Assembly (NCBI RefSeq): GCF_949628265.1
Contig: NC_088789.1
Coordinates: forward strand, 3,720,001-3,784,000
Reading direction: 5' to 3'
Origin: Cloeon dipterum
Taxonomy: Eukaryota > Arthropoda > Insecta > Ephemeroptera > Baetidae
Length of the DNA: 64,000 nt
Shown here: positions 11,125 through 24,400 of the stretch, in pieces
Numbering within the stretch: position 1 is the first letter of the stretch
Layout: each line of letters opens with the position of its first letter
Position numbers and translations under genes: made by a program
The notes under the pieces: model-generated
What the model was told of the DNA's origin: nothing
The model's database searches: none
The model's input: only the letters and a program-made list of their open reading frames with translations

Positions 11125-12438
11125 TGTAATAAAGAAGCCTAATCGTTTAAATCACAAATTTAGACGGAGTAATCAACAGACACACGTGGGGTAGCTTCAG
11201 CAGCTTCCTTTCAGTAAATTTAATATGGCTGGCTTTGCCACTGTTACTTGGATAAGCGCGTGCGCACTGCGCCACCACGCCGCTTTCGACAAAAACGAAC
11301 AGAACGATGCGCCACGAAAATGAAAGAGTGCCATCTATGAATACACCGGTTGAACAACAAATTTTTTTTGACAGAACGCAGCGCTCAAAGTGTTGATCAT
11401 ATGAACTATAAACCCTTTGTCCGCAGTTGCTGGTGCATCCAATGGTTTGACTGATCCCAGCCCACAACCTACTGAAAACAGCAGAAAGCGAGTGATCAGG
11501 GGGAACCAGCAACCAGCACAACAGTGAACACCGCCGTCACGGCATGTATACGAGCCGTTGTTTGCTACCGCATACGGACAGGACAATCCGTCCGAATAGT
11601 TCTTGAGCACGGATTTTGTCCTTTGTCAGCCTGCCGTCGTCTCTGCGGGCGCTACGTGCCGCTTCAGGGGCACCGAAGAGCCCTCCGACACGCCCTGAGC
11701 GAGTGAGTTTGGGTTCGGGCTTGATCCCGGGACTTTCATACAAGGAGAGGGCGGTGCATCCGGATGCACTGACCTGCTTTGAAGCACTCTACACCCCCGA
11801 GATGAAAGGGTTGTGATCGATAGTCGGAGCGACGAGAACAAGGGTGTTTGATACACCTTTCGACACACAACTCTTTGAGCAAGGGGATTTCGCGATGAAG
11901 TCTCTTCGACCAGAGGCTCTGAAGCAGTGATTTTCACTAAGAAGCTAGAAAATCAACCCCCTCATCAGTGGTCAGAAGTAAGGAGGTTTCTTTATTATTT
12001 GTTATCTAATATTTTGTTTCAACTGTGCAATGCTCAATCAAGGTTAAACTCGAAACGTTTTTTAAATTTAAACGTTACAAAACTGTTTCCACCTTGATGC
12101 TCGGTACATAACCCATTAACTCATAAAATCGATGAGATAAAATTTTTTATCCTTACTAGGAAAGGAATTCGTCAAGCTCTCTTTGTCACAAATTATTTTT
12201 AAAGACGGGATGAGGAACAGCTTTCAAAGTTATTTAGTTTTCCGACCTCAGAAGCGTGGTTTGGTAATTTTTATTGTTCTGTGGAATAAAGTTAGAATTC
12301 CCATCATATTGAGGGGAATGTCCACAGTCATTTAACTGCATTGCGGGTCGATTTTAATTCTTGTAAGTGTGCGACGAATTTTCTAGCTTCGTCAACAATG
12401 AGAAAGAACAATGCTAATCCATTTGAAATTTTTTCCAG
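11125..12438. promoter_or_regulatory. Divergent 5' region between fibrillarin and the RhoGAP gene
   Basis: About 1.3 kb that must hold the fibrillarin promoter and probably one RhoGAP promoter. A GC-rich patch at about 11480-11940 has several overlapping short frames but no recognisable protein. It contains GGGTTCGGGCTTGATCCCGG, faintly like a tRNA T-arm/B-box, and a perfect palindrome at 11754-11769. From 11940 to 12430 it is AT-rich with nothing recognised. Confidence 0.4.
11754..11769. repeat. Perfect 16-base palindrome
   Basis: GTGCATCCGGATGCAC equals its own reverse complement. It lies about 630 bases upstream of the fibrillarin start, in the GC-rich patch. Confidence 0.7.
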
Positions 12439-12470
12439 TGTCTGTTGGCTACCGAAGGGCGTCGAGCGGG

Positions 12471-15400
12471 ATGGCTTCTCCGCTGAAGGTGGCCGACACA
12501 GCCCCTGGGCACGCAGCTGGCCCATCTGGCACTGCCGCCCTGCGCTCAAGCCAACGGAGGGCCAGATGTCTCGACAACATAGATCCGTCTTACACAGCAA
12601 TGGTGAGACCCTTTATTTGTTTGTTTTCCATTCAAAGCGAAAGGAAAAAAGATGCGAGGAAATTATTTTCTCTCGCTCAATGGGGTTTTCTCATTAGCCG
12701 CCTGACGCAGCACCTTTATTGCACTTTGCTGAAATGCGCTCGGCGGCGGCTCTAATGATGTTTGCCACCTCTCAGATAGACGCTGCCAAGCTTGAAGCTG
12801 CTTCATAGATTTTAATGGTCTGGAACATTATTCTAATGGACGAGCTAACAGTGCATTTGGCGAAACTGTTATTCAAATATAATTGAAACCGTTGGCGCGT
12901 TTGACCAAAAATCTGATGAGATGAAATCCGCAAAATTTAAATGGCTGTGTGGCTTATCATGGAGTCATTCCCACGAAGGATGTGGCTGTAAAAAGTTATG
13001 TCATTACGAGGACTTGGTTGCATCAGCGGTTGCCGCAAATATTTGTGCAACTTTATCCTCAACACTTGTTTTTCATTAATTTATGTCAAGAATGAATCCA
13101 GTCGGAAACGGTTTCTACATAGCAATTATTCGGAATGAGATTAGGGTAAATTATTTCGAAACCTCAAGCTCTAATATAATACACGGTACCATTAATCAAT
13201 TGCAATTTTCGCAAAAATCCAAGCAGACAAATAATAATCGGCTAAAAGAGGTACAAATCTATTCTTTGCTACATCGGAATCGCATTGATGAAGCATTCGT
13301 CACCAAACCACGAGATTTTCGGATAAACGTGACTGAACGTGTTTACAACAGTTAAATTCTTTCACTACGGCGTAAGAGTTTTGTTTCCCTGCGCCACATT
13401 TAGCAGACACATTCGTTCTTTCGATCGGCTTCTCGAACTGCGATGCGTGTTTACAGTCGGCACCTTGCCAGTGCCGAAAATTCGCTTATCGATCTGCATG
13501 CGGAGATGCAAAATGAGCCAGCCTTTCGCATAGAGCATAAAAAGTGGCTGGACGGCAACGGAGTCGCACTTTATTTAACAGCAGTAGTGTGCTCTTGAAT
13601 GTCAACTTTGTGGAATAACCACCGAGCTGCCTCCCTCGACCGGTGTCACCTTTCCATTCCACCTCGCCTTTCAAACCGTGAACACTCTTTTGCGCCTTTG
13701 CTAATTATTTTCTACCTAATTTAATCCGCAGACCAAGTCAAGTGTGTAAACTTCAAAAGTTAACAACCTGCTTTAATGGGTCTAATCAAGCACCAGCCAC
13801 AGTAGAATGGAGGCAAAAAATGCCTCGACCTTTTAAATTAACAATGACTAAAATTTGAGATCGTTTCCCGTTAGAAGTGTGAAGGAATGAATTTATCGAT
13901 TTAATTTGGCTTTACAAAGTGTAAGACACGCGGCTAATTTTCCTCGCCGTTTAAAAATTAAAGGAAGAGAAATCTCGCGGACCATTAAAGCTAGAATATC
14001 TTTTAAATTATAGCCTTTGAGGAAGCTGCGAAATTCCCTTATTTTGGTAGGTGAGAATATTCGTTTAAAAAATTTCCTATAGCTCGCAGCTTTCCTCTAT
14101 TTTTATTTTTTGTACCCATCGGGTGTTTATTACAAATTTCAAAAATCGTGATGAAATAAAGAGTTACTTCACCTGCTCCACAGTTTCCTTTTCTATTCAC
14201 CTTCCAGGCCAACGAAACCTCGTCGACGCTTTGAAACCTCGTTGACGGCTAAGTGATTTTTCACCCGGCAAAGTTTAATTGGGTTAAAGTCTCTTATGCG
14301 CACGCTGATTAGTCATAATAATAAACGTAAAGGGCAAGTTTTTGCTCTCCACTTCATCTGAATCAGTTACAAATATAAGTGTTGCACAATTAATTTGCGG
14401 TCTCACTGAAGTACTTGAATAAATACATGACGATCCTTTCTTTCCTCTCGTATATGAGCTGCCGTAAAAGGCAAAAGTGCGGCTGTAAATCGCATGCACA
14501 TCGTAATCGATTCGACCCGCCTGTGAAATTACCCAGCACGTGAATCCGCTCCAGTTAGTCTCAATGACGAACTAGAAAACACATATTTATCTTTGCGTTT
14601 CCTATCGTCGCTGTCACGTGAGATTTTGGCTTGCAATGAAACGTCCGGAAACTGATATTTACTCATATTCGTCTCTTCCCGCAGTGAATTATGAAGTTTC
14701 AATTGCGGTGTAATGAGTCATAATTTGAGTGCCACCGGCAAATCGGTTCTGCGTATTCGAATCCACGTACAAGTGGAGTCTCTACATGCGTAAAGGGCAC
14801 TTTCTCTGCCCCGCGCGACCACAAAAGCTTTCTTCCCGTCTCCCAGCCAGTGGCCAACGTAACTCGTTGCCCGATCGTATCATCGCCAACTATAAATAAG
14901 CTGGTTTCACCTGTCCGCGAAGCGGAAGAAAAAATTTCGAACTGATCCACGCAAATTTTAAGCCAGCGTATTATAATTATAAACGAACTCAACCGACTAC
15001 CGCTTAATAAACGATATGCCTTAATTAATCTTCACGATAATCAACTCTAAAGTTATCTATCAATTTTCATAATCTCTACCATTACTGACATGTACTTCTC
15101 TACATTTACTGTCTAGAAAGACAATTTTAAAATAAATTGTGTTTATATAATTTAATTAAAAGACCTAAAGTTGTTGGTTTGTTTACGGCGTGCTATCTTA
15201 GCTTATTCATAAGAGAAAATGCCAATCTATTATTAAGGAGGATTTTAATTAAAATCATTAGTTAATACCTAAAGCATTGTGTACAGTATTTCGGATTTAA
15301 ATCCTACTTTCTCGAAGTCGCTTTCTCGTGATCATATTTCTCCAACTATTTGTGACAAGCATTACCGTCAATTAGCCCTCTAATAATAATAAACTTCAAG

Positions 15401-18400
15401 AGCGCTTCAGAGAATCTGCTAAAACAATGTGGGACTGTCAATCGTACAAGCAACTTGTTCTAGCGCTGGGAGTGTCTGGCAAGACAATGAAGCCCGTTAA
15501 ACCAAGTATTTCATTAATCTGGGCGGTGTTTTCATTCAGCTCAGAGAGCTTTTGCAAATTCTATCCGCGTTAGGAAAATACTACGTCACTTAAATATTTA
15601 AATATATATCATTTAAGAAGTATTTAGAGCATAAAAAATATAATATTTTGAATCCATCAAATCGCTTTTTAAAAAAATAATTAACCACAAAAAATTCTTC
15701 CTTGTATATTTTCATCCTCCACTGATCCTCCATTGACCGCATTCGTCGAAGGATTAGCTGAAAAACGATTAAAACAGCAGACCCACTCAAGAGTGAAGGC
15801 CGGCAATTAAAGCCACTTTATTTCCGAGGAAATTTCCTTATATGAAAAAGTGCAAATACGACGGGTCAAGTGAGTTCGCGCGGTTCATCAGCTAAATGGG
15901 TCAACGGGCAATTTATTAAATCTCCACCGAGATTATTATTGTCCGCGTGCCTTATAAATTCCAGCAGCGGTAGCAAGCTTGTCGTTTGGCCGGTCCTCTC
16001 GTTCTCGTCTCGACTTTCAAGGCGAATTCAAGAGGAGGAGCAGGTGCACCCGGTTTGCTCGTTTCAATTTGGTTTACCCGCAGCCCGCCAGCGGCGGTTT
16101 CGAGATTAAATGTACGCGTGCTACTCTTCTGTGCCGCTCCAAGCTGTCGATTCTGTATTCGGCTGTACAGCCCGCCCAACCTGAGCTCTGTTTGTTTAGC
16201 TGCCACTCTGATTTAGAATTCAATCACGTGAGAATGTGCATTTCACTCGTATATGATAATGAGCAGGGCGTTTTGGCAAGGTATTTTTTCATTGCCTGCG
16301 GAAGCATGATTTTTATTGCTCTAGTTATACTCTCTTTTAAAGGTGCATTTCAAAACCGGACAAAGATAAACCCGAATTAATCTAGAAGAAAATAAACATG
16401 GACTATTTCCGAGCTGGAAATGTTTTTATTTTCTTTATCTCAGCCAGCTTTTAATATACAAGCCTGAGGAAAATGATTCACTTTTAAGAATTAAAACTTC
16501 TGTGTTTCAATTATTGCGGCGATTAATTTACCAGAAAAATGACAGTTAATGCGTTATGTCGTGTTACTTTTAAATTTTCATTCCGCTTGATAGAAACCAA
16601 TGCCAAGTGAAGCGCGCGGCTCGGCATTTCGCGAAAACCTGATTTGACCTCAAATCATAACGCGCTGCAATCAAAGAATGGCCTAATTTGCCCTCTGCTC
16701 GAGATTTCTCCTTCAAAGAGGACTGACTTGACAAACTATTTCCATCTAATTACTCCTCACACGCGAGCGAGTCGCTCTTTATATAAATCGGTCCGGCGTC
16801 TCCGCCCGCCTCCCTATCAATCAAACAAAACGTATCTTCCGCGTCGAAAGAAATGACAGAGCGGAAACCAAACAGCAATTTGTTTTGGCAGCCCGTTCGG
16901 CTCTATAATAAGAAACCGTCTCCTGTATCAAGTCGGCCGCATAAAAAGGTGGATGAAATTGATGTTCGATATATTTCGGAGCAGCTTCCTGCTCCGGCCG
17001 GTCTAAATTGGGTATCAAAATGAGCGCGTCGCCCCCGCGACTCCCCCCGAGGCTGCTCTTTTGAATCGAAGACTGTCCCACGGGGGGTGCTGTTTCAACC
17101 CTTCTACGCTTCCGAAGATTTGAATGAGGCTTTGAAAGCAGCTCTCCTAGACGCCGCGTTTTACCTAAATAAGCATAAGAGATGCGCGGCCTGCTTTGTC
17201 TTCTTATTTTAGAGCACTGGAGCCGAGGCAGGCGTGGAGGCAGGCAGATCGATGGGGCGCATGCCTGCTACCCTTAATTCCGTACCCAGCGGCCAACCCT
17301 TCCTGCCGGGGCAGTATTTTGGTTTCGGCCTCCCGCTGGTGCTCACTTTCGGGCGGCGACTTGTCGGTTCTGCGCTCGCTGAAATCGAACCTTTTTTTCC
17401 CTGCCGAGGCGTAGCGTTTCCGGCCAGCCCGATCACTTCCTCTGCAATCCACCGCGATCAGTGTTCGTGTTGCCCGACGTCCGAAGCTTCTAGCTCGTTT
17501 GAATTTCAAATCGGCACATTTTTGACCTGCTCGGTGGGAATTCCAGAACGCGTTTTGACCCGTAAGGTTGTTTGTACTTTTTCTACACACTCACAGAACT
17601 GCTATTTTACGTACCGTTCTGTCCTTCCTGCTTTAATTGATACGCGCTTAACTTTTTGGAAATATCTTGATATCTCTTTTTCAAATAGAAATCTTTGAAC
17701 CGATCTTAACATTGTAAACGCCGTCTATACATTAAACTGCTCAATTTTTGCTCTAACCTTAACACACGAGAAGTAGTGAATCTTACAGGTGTGTTTTCGT
17801 CTTTCCAAATTATTCATATCAATCAGCAGGTGAGCGTTTTCGTAATTTGCTAACAAACCCCCGCAACCTGGACGAAACCACCATTTGCCCGATCGCTATT
17901 TGTACACCGAGAGCGCGCGATTTTCCCCTCGAACTCAGAGTCAATCGGAGCAGAGCGAGAAAACGTTTTTGCGAGTTGAAAACTCCGCGATCGATTACTT
18001 GCACTTTCTGGCCGTAAACCGTGTGCGTCCGTCGTGAACATGCACACATTAACGGAGCGATTCGAGTCTCGCGAGCCGACGGCCGCTGATCGATGGTGGC
18101 AAACGGCGAGGATTGTGCCGAACGCTTGTTGCGTGCGAAAGCGGCGTTAATTTATTTTTCATGCCGCGCCGCGAGAGATAAGAGAGCACACAAAAAAGAT
18201 GGCCAAGACGAGGAGATACTCAGATCGTGTGTTTGGCTCCTGTCTGGAGGTGGCGAGGGAATGCTGTGCAGTAAGAGCTCTTCCTTTTTACACCACGAAC
18301 ACGCAAACACCCCCTTCAGCAAGGGTGGTTTGCTGCCTTCTTTTCAGTTTCCACTTTTCAAGTTCAAAGAAAGCAGCAGTCTCACTCTGCGCCGACTGCA

Positions 18401-21400
18401 GTTCCTGCGACGTTTTTGTCATCTCCTGTGTGACCTTTTGGAGGGGTTGCTCGAGCTGCCAGTCTCATGGAGTGCAGACTTCACCCGTGTAAAAAACCAT
18501 TAAAGTGAACTCTTTAAGTAGTCTCGAGACATTTTTTTATTTGTTTAAATTCATAAACGAGGCTAATTTCGTTTCAGTTACCAAAAATGAAGAGTTATTC
18601 AATTCAATTCAATTAAATTATTAAATATTTTTAATGAAATGAAAACACCAGAACATATATTGCATTTAGATAATGAACCTAAATTTTATTGAAATATTGC
18701 GGAGGCATTTTCGGGTCTTTTACCTGCCCTTGGCTATTTCGGTCTGTTTTCTCTTTCTAAACTTGTGACTGTGGCTTAAGATTTATTTTACAAAACCTTT
18801 TGTGTATCTTTCCGCGTTAAAGCTGGCTTTCGTTTGGGTTAAAATAAACGGGTGGTCTCTTAAATCCCCATTAACTGCCACTTTTTGCGAAAATGCGGGC
18901 ACAAAGCGTCTCCTGATGGAATATCGCCTATTTTATTGATGACTCGTGTTTACATTGGCGCGAGAGGGATACGCAGCTGAAAAGCCTCTCGCCTGTTTGA
19001 CATGCACTCAAGTCTAATTTTGCACTTGGTGTTTGTTTCAGAGTGGACTGTGCGCCGCCTCCGAAATGGGCACTTCAAGGGGCGGCTCGATTCGCATCCA
19101 GCACGTAACAGCCGCCGCTGCCGCCGCCGCCGCCTCCAGCGCGCCCAGCTCCCTGTGCTCGGGGGGCGAAGAGCTTCCTGCAAGGTTTCCAAGACTGGAC
19201 GAGTGCGCCCATTTCCACTACGACCACGTTGAACTTGGTCCGCTGCAGGTAATGTGTTTTCAGAGCAACTAATTTGATTTAAAATACTATTTTTGGTCAG
19301 CCCATTATTTCCAAAGAAGCTCACATGAAAATATTTTGACTCTTTTCTCTATATTGGCTGGTCACTGTGCAGTGTAGATTTATAATTGTTGCCTTTTCAA
19401 AATATATCGAAGGATTTCCTCAGAAGATAAGCTAAACCTCAAAACTCGTTTTTTTTATAGATTTAATTATGCTTCGTGCTTTCAACAAAAAAGTAGAGAT
19501 AACAAGGCGTGACACATTTATATTATTATTAAAATTGATCTAGCGTCGCAGTTGCGTGTAACCGAATTGCGGTGGATCGCTATTCCAGGTGCAACTTTAC
19601 TCAGAGGAACTGAAGCCGCTGGGCGTAGAGGAGGAAGGAGAGGCGGGGAACGCGCCTTTCTGCGTGCAGGTGACCTCTCAGGGTCGCTCCTGGCTGCTCA
19701 GGCGCTACTTCAAGGATTTCTGCACCCTAGACCAACAACTGCACCGCTGCATTTACGACAGAAAGTTTTCGGGATTGCCCGAACTGGTGGCTGATCAGCA
19801 CCAATCAGAGGTCTGTGTTGGTTTATTTCTGTGCTCACATTGTTATTATTCAATGCTGCTTTTCACACACTCTGGAGTTTAATTTCCGTTTGATGAAGGT
19901 GTTTGTGTGATTATCTCTAGAGAGGTGGCTCATTATAGCAGACTGCGTGAGAATTTACTTGTCAAGTTAAGACGCTCTCTACATTGTTTTTATTAGTTGC
20001 AAGGAAAATGGACTTTTGACTGCCGCTCTTCAATTTGACAATTTGTTTACAAATATTTATTAATTTAAATTTCGGCAAAGCCTTTTTCCCTCTCGACTCT
20101 TGATTCCATGCAGAGTTTTACATGCCTCTTTTGGCGTCATTATTCCCCGAAATGTCAGAATACTGGTTTCGCAAGCCAAGCGGACAACTGAGTTTCTCTT
20201 GGAAGAACAGGCTGATAATGTAATTTGCATCTGCCAAGCGGCTGCTAAGTGAGCTTTTACACGAGCCGGCAGATCCTTGGACGTCATACCAACTTCCTTC
20301 AGCCTATCCCATGTGTGCGCGTGTGATATAATATATTATGAGAGAGATGCTGGCGCACCAGGAAAAAATCATTGGCATTTTTTGTGTCTTCTGCTCTCAC
20401 TCGCCCACATCCTTATGTGTGCGTGCTCCTAAAATGGCAGCAGCATCCAAACTGACTGAGCGCCGCGCCAAACTCGATATGCATATATTGCGCGTAAAGA
20501 ATTCCGCGTCTCTTTTTTTCCCAGTCTGCTGACAAATTGCCTGAATGGAAATGAGCCTGATGCGAATTAAATTGGAGTAGCAGCTGCTGACGTCGGGAAA
20601 TCCAATTTGGTTCAATTCTGAGTCGGTATGCAGCTCGTTAAAGTAGCAATTCTTAACGAACATCCAAGCGACAAAATTGAATTTATGTGTCATTGGAACC
20701 TATACTGATAGTCTGAAATTCCGCAGGAGAGAATCCGTTCTTTTCCTCTTTTACGCGCGTTTGTTTATTTGCAAAGTGATAAAGAGAGTCACTCGCTATC
20801 GCAGTGCAGGGAATTAAGTGGATCGCGTTTTGCGAAACGACAAATAATGCTCGCGCCTCTTTGATCTCACTGTTGTATATTTGCCTCTTTTACAACTTTC
20901 CGTTGCGACTCGCGGGCACACTCTACTCTGCGGCAGCAAACAAATGTACGCACACGCGCTGCGAAGTGCAAAGCTGCCGTTTTTGCTGTCGTGATCACCG
21001 CACTTGAAGCGGTGCTTTAACTTTAGAGTGCTAATGCATTTATTTATCGCAGCATTCCGCGGAAAGAGCTGTCTTCTTAATTTTTCTCGCAGCTGCTCAT
21101 TTGAATACGCACTCTCGTAAGAGTGAGCGATTGCTCAATTTCGCTTTCATACTCAAGGAAAGCCTCGTTTCATTCATTTCGTTATTCGGCTGCGGAGTGC
21201 GAGAGATATATATATTATTCACAGCTGCACAATGCGAATATTTGCATAATCCGAGTATAACGCCAGTGTCGCGTGTGCGTATTACAAAACCAAGGTCTGG
21301 TGCGTATTCACCACGATTAACACATCAAAATATCAAATATCCTTCTTCGGAGGTGATCCACGCACAAAGGAATTCGTTCCAAGTCGCTGTTGCATTTATT

Positions 21401-24400
21401 CCTGACTCTGAAATCATCGTCCGATTATCACAAGAGCCCCAATTGTGACCTCTTAAAAACACGATCTCTTAAATTAACCACTTTAAAAAGATGTTACTGC
21501 TGGTCCCCCATGCGTGCACGACGCCAGATTCTCCGCTCTTCAACACAAACAGCTTTATCGGCGCTATAAATTATTTTTATGGATCGTGCTCTTAGATAAC
21601 AACAAAAATAATGCGTCTGCCGAGGACACCGGTGGCGTCTACCTTGGTTAAATTTACTGAATCAAGAGACCTGATGAACACTCTTTTTGATCAGCACGAC
21701 ACCACACAAACACTCCATTTATTAAGACGAAAACTAAAAGGCTTGTTTAGAGGTCTCCGCACTTGCGTCGGCCAAACTTGAGCTGAAGCTGCGCCTCGCC
21801 TCTAAATAGATTTACTGCAGAATTTCTCAAGTGTGCGAAGATTATTTTGAGCAATACGCACGTTAGCAGCAACTCGTAATATAGGATAGATGAGCTAAGC
21901 AGGCGCAGCTTGCCTAATCAGGAACTCTTCAGCGATGCTGGCGTTTTTAATATTATCCTATTTGTTTACCTGGACATTGAACTTGAATTCAAAGTCTGTT
22001 GCTTTGAAAGAATTTGATTTTCAAACATAAATTACTTCGTAAGTTAAACCAGCGCGTACTCCCTTTCCTAAACAAAAATAAACGAGATGGTCGTATTATG
22101 TTAACTTGAAGAAGTAAACAGACATTTAATAGATAAAAAAATTCTTTCGTATTTCAGGATGTGGTGCGGAGCGGTCTGCTGAGCGAGTACTTGGCTAAGT
22201 TCTCCGAGTTGTCAAGTAGCACGATTAACTGCGGCCCAGTTTTAAGTTGGCTTGAGTTGGACAACCGTGGCCATCGGCTGATTGTGACCGAAGACAACGC
22301 CATCAACACGCCGGCAGTGGCCGCAGCGTACGCAATCCGCCGCTACGTGGCCCAGGCAGCCGACGAGATCTCATTTGAGGTGCGTATTGCAGAAACTTCT
22401 CGACTTTCCGTCGGCTCCTGTTCGCTAACGAGTAATGAGTGCAGGTTGGCGACATGATTTCTGTCATTGATATGCCGCCGGCCGTGGAAAGTGTCTGGTG
22501 GCGAGGAAAGCGCGGCTTTGAAGTGGGTTTCTTCCCTTGCGACACGGTCGCCGTCATCGGCGAGAAGGTGCCCAAGAATTTGCATCTGTCGGCGCCGCCC
22601 CCTCCGGCCTGTGCCTCTTCCTATCCGGGTCCTTCACACAGGTATTTTCGTCAACGTTTTATTTTTATCCCGATTCAGGCTAGAACAATGCCATTCCGAT
22701 TGGTATTCCAATCACGAAATGTCAATTATAGGCGCCGGAACTTATGGCATGCTAATTGATTTCCAGTTTGGCCACGTTCAATCCCATAAATCCACCCATT
22801 GTGCCAGCTATCCAGGCTGCTGAGGCTATTCAACCTAGCAAACCGGTGCTACGAAAACACGGGAAATTGATTGCCTTCTTCAGAAGTTTCATCCTGAACC
22901 GACCTTCTCGACGCCGCCTCAAGCAGTCTGGCATCCTGAAAGAACGTGTATTTGGTTGTGATTTGGGAGAGCATTTGCAAAACTCAGGACATGAGAGTAA
23001 ATATGCCGCAATTTCTATTGTGAAACTTAATTAACCGATTCCTCTTTTCAGTTCCAATGGTGCTAAAGTGTTGTGCTGAGTTCATTGAAACACGAGGAAT
23101 CGTGGACGGCATTTACAGACTGTCTGGCGTGACTTCCAATATCCAGAAGCTCCGGTAAGATTATTGAAATCAACCAGATTTATCAATTCTGATCGTATTT
23201 TTGCAGCAATGCCTTTGACGAAGACAGGATCCCCGCGTTGTACGATGACAGCACCATCACGCAAGACATTCACTCTGTGGCGTCGTTGCTCAAAATGTAC
23301 TTCCGCGAGCTTCCAAATCCACTGTGCACTTACCAGCTGTACTCGCACTTTGTGGCTGCTGTTCAGGCACCAGAGAATGAAAGACTTATCAAGATGAGGG
23401 AGGCTGTGCAGAAACTTCCACCACCTCATTATAGGTTTGTAACTGCCCTCTAATCTCATTGTTTTTCTCTCAACTTCACATGCTTCCTTACAGGACTCTG
23501 GAATACCTGATAAAGCATTTGGCCCAGGTGGCCTCTCGAGGTGGTGAAACCGGCATGACCCCGAGGAACATTGCTATCGTGTGGGCCCCGAACTTGCTCC
23601 GTTGCAAGGAGCTGGAAGTTGGTGGAGTGGCTGCTCTGCAAGGTGTTGGTGTGCAAGCTGTGGTTACCGAGTTTCTTGTTTGCTGTGCAGACTTAATCTT
23701 CTGTGATAAACTACCAGCGGCACCCAACACTCCACAAATATCAGAACAAGGTTTGCCTCTACTCTGTTTTAAAGCCTTTCGTTTTGAATTAACTTTCATA
23801 TCTAGCGCTGACGTTTAACGTTTTTTCAGCTACTTCTACCCTGAGGCTCTCAAATCGACCTAAGTCACTGGCCATTTCGACCCCAACCAAGTTGCTCACT
23901 TTGGAGGAGGCGCGGAGAAGAGCTCTTGGCCAAGCGTCGCATCTGCAAGAGTACATTGAAGTTGGAGGAGGGCCTTCCAAGCTGCCTGAAAAATACCATA
24001 CAGTCATTGAGCTGCCAGGGGGAACGCGTAAGAGAGACGTCAGTCTCAAGGCCAAACGATCTCCTCTGGGATGGCGTTCGATCTTTGGAAGCAAAGTTCG
24101 GTCCACCGGCTCTGTGAGAGCCAGCAAAATCTCGTCTTCACGAATCTCAGCGCCCCTGCTTGAAAGGGTTAGTTAATCTACCACCTATAGTAACTCTAAA
24201 CAAGTCTGTTGCACATATTTTGAGTGTTGATTTAACAATTTGCAAATATTTTTCTGTGTTTTCAGGAAATGAAGGTTCTAGAGTCTGAAGTCCTTCAGCC
24301 CAAACGACCCTTGCGGCCCATAAAAAGTGTGGAATCTCTGCACTCGAGCGGGAAGAACTCGGCGCAAGGATCAGCGCGGAATTCCACCATTCTAGAGGTG

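Larger units (their letters stand above)
12603..19041 (+). other. Large first intron of the RhoGAP gene
   Basis: 6.4 kb with no confident internal exon apart from the possible alternative first exon at 18199-18270. Sequence is AT-rich to about 15.8 kb, then GC-rich with many CpGs from 15.9 to 18.2 kb, where short overlapping frames occur on both strands without protein similarity. TATA-like sites occur at 14891 (TATAAATA) and 16780 (TATATAAA). The GC-rich part could be a regulatory or alternative-promoter region. Confidence 0.45.

Noticed and set aside
15979-16380. 133-codon plus-strand frame
   Set aside because: No similarity, lies inside the RhoGAP intron and overlaps other equally open frames.
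17204-17698. Overlapping frames of 128 and 154 codons on opposite strands
   Set aside because: CpG-rich intronic DNA with few stops; no splice context, no recognisable protein.
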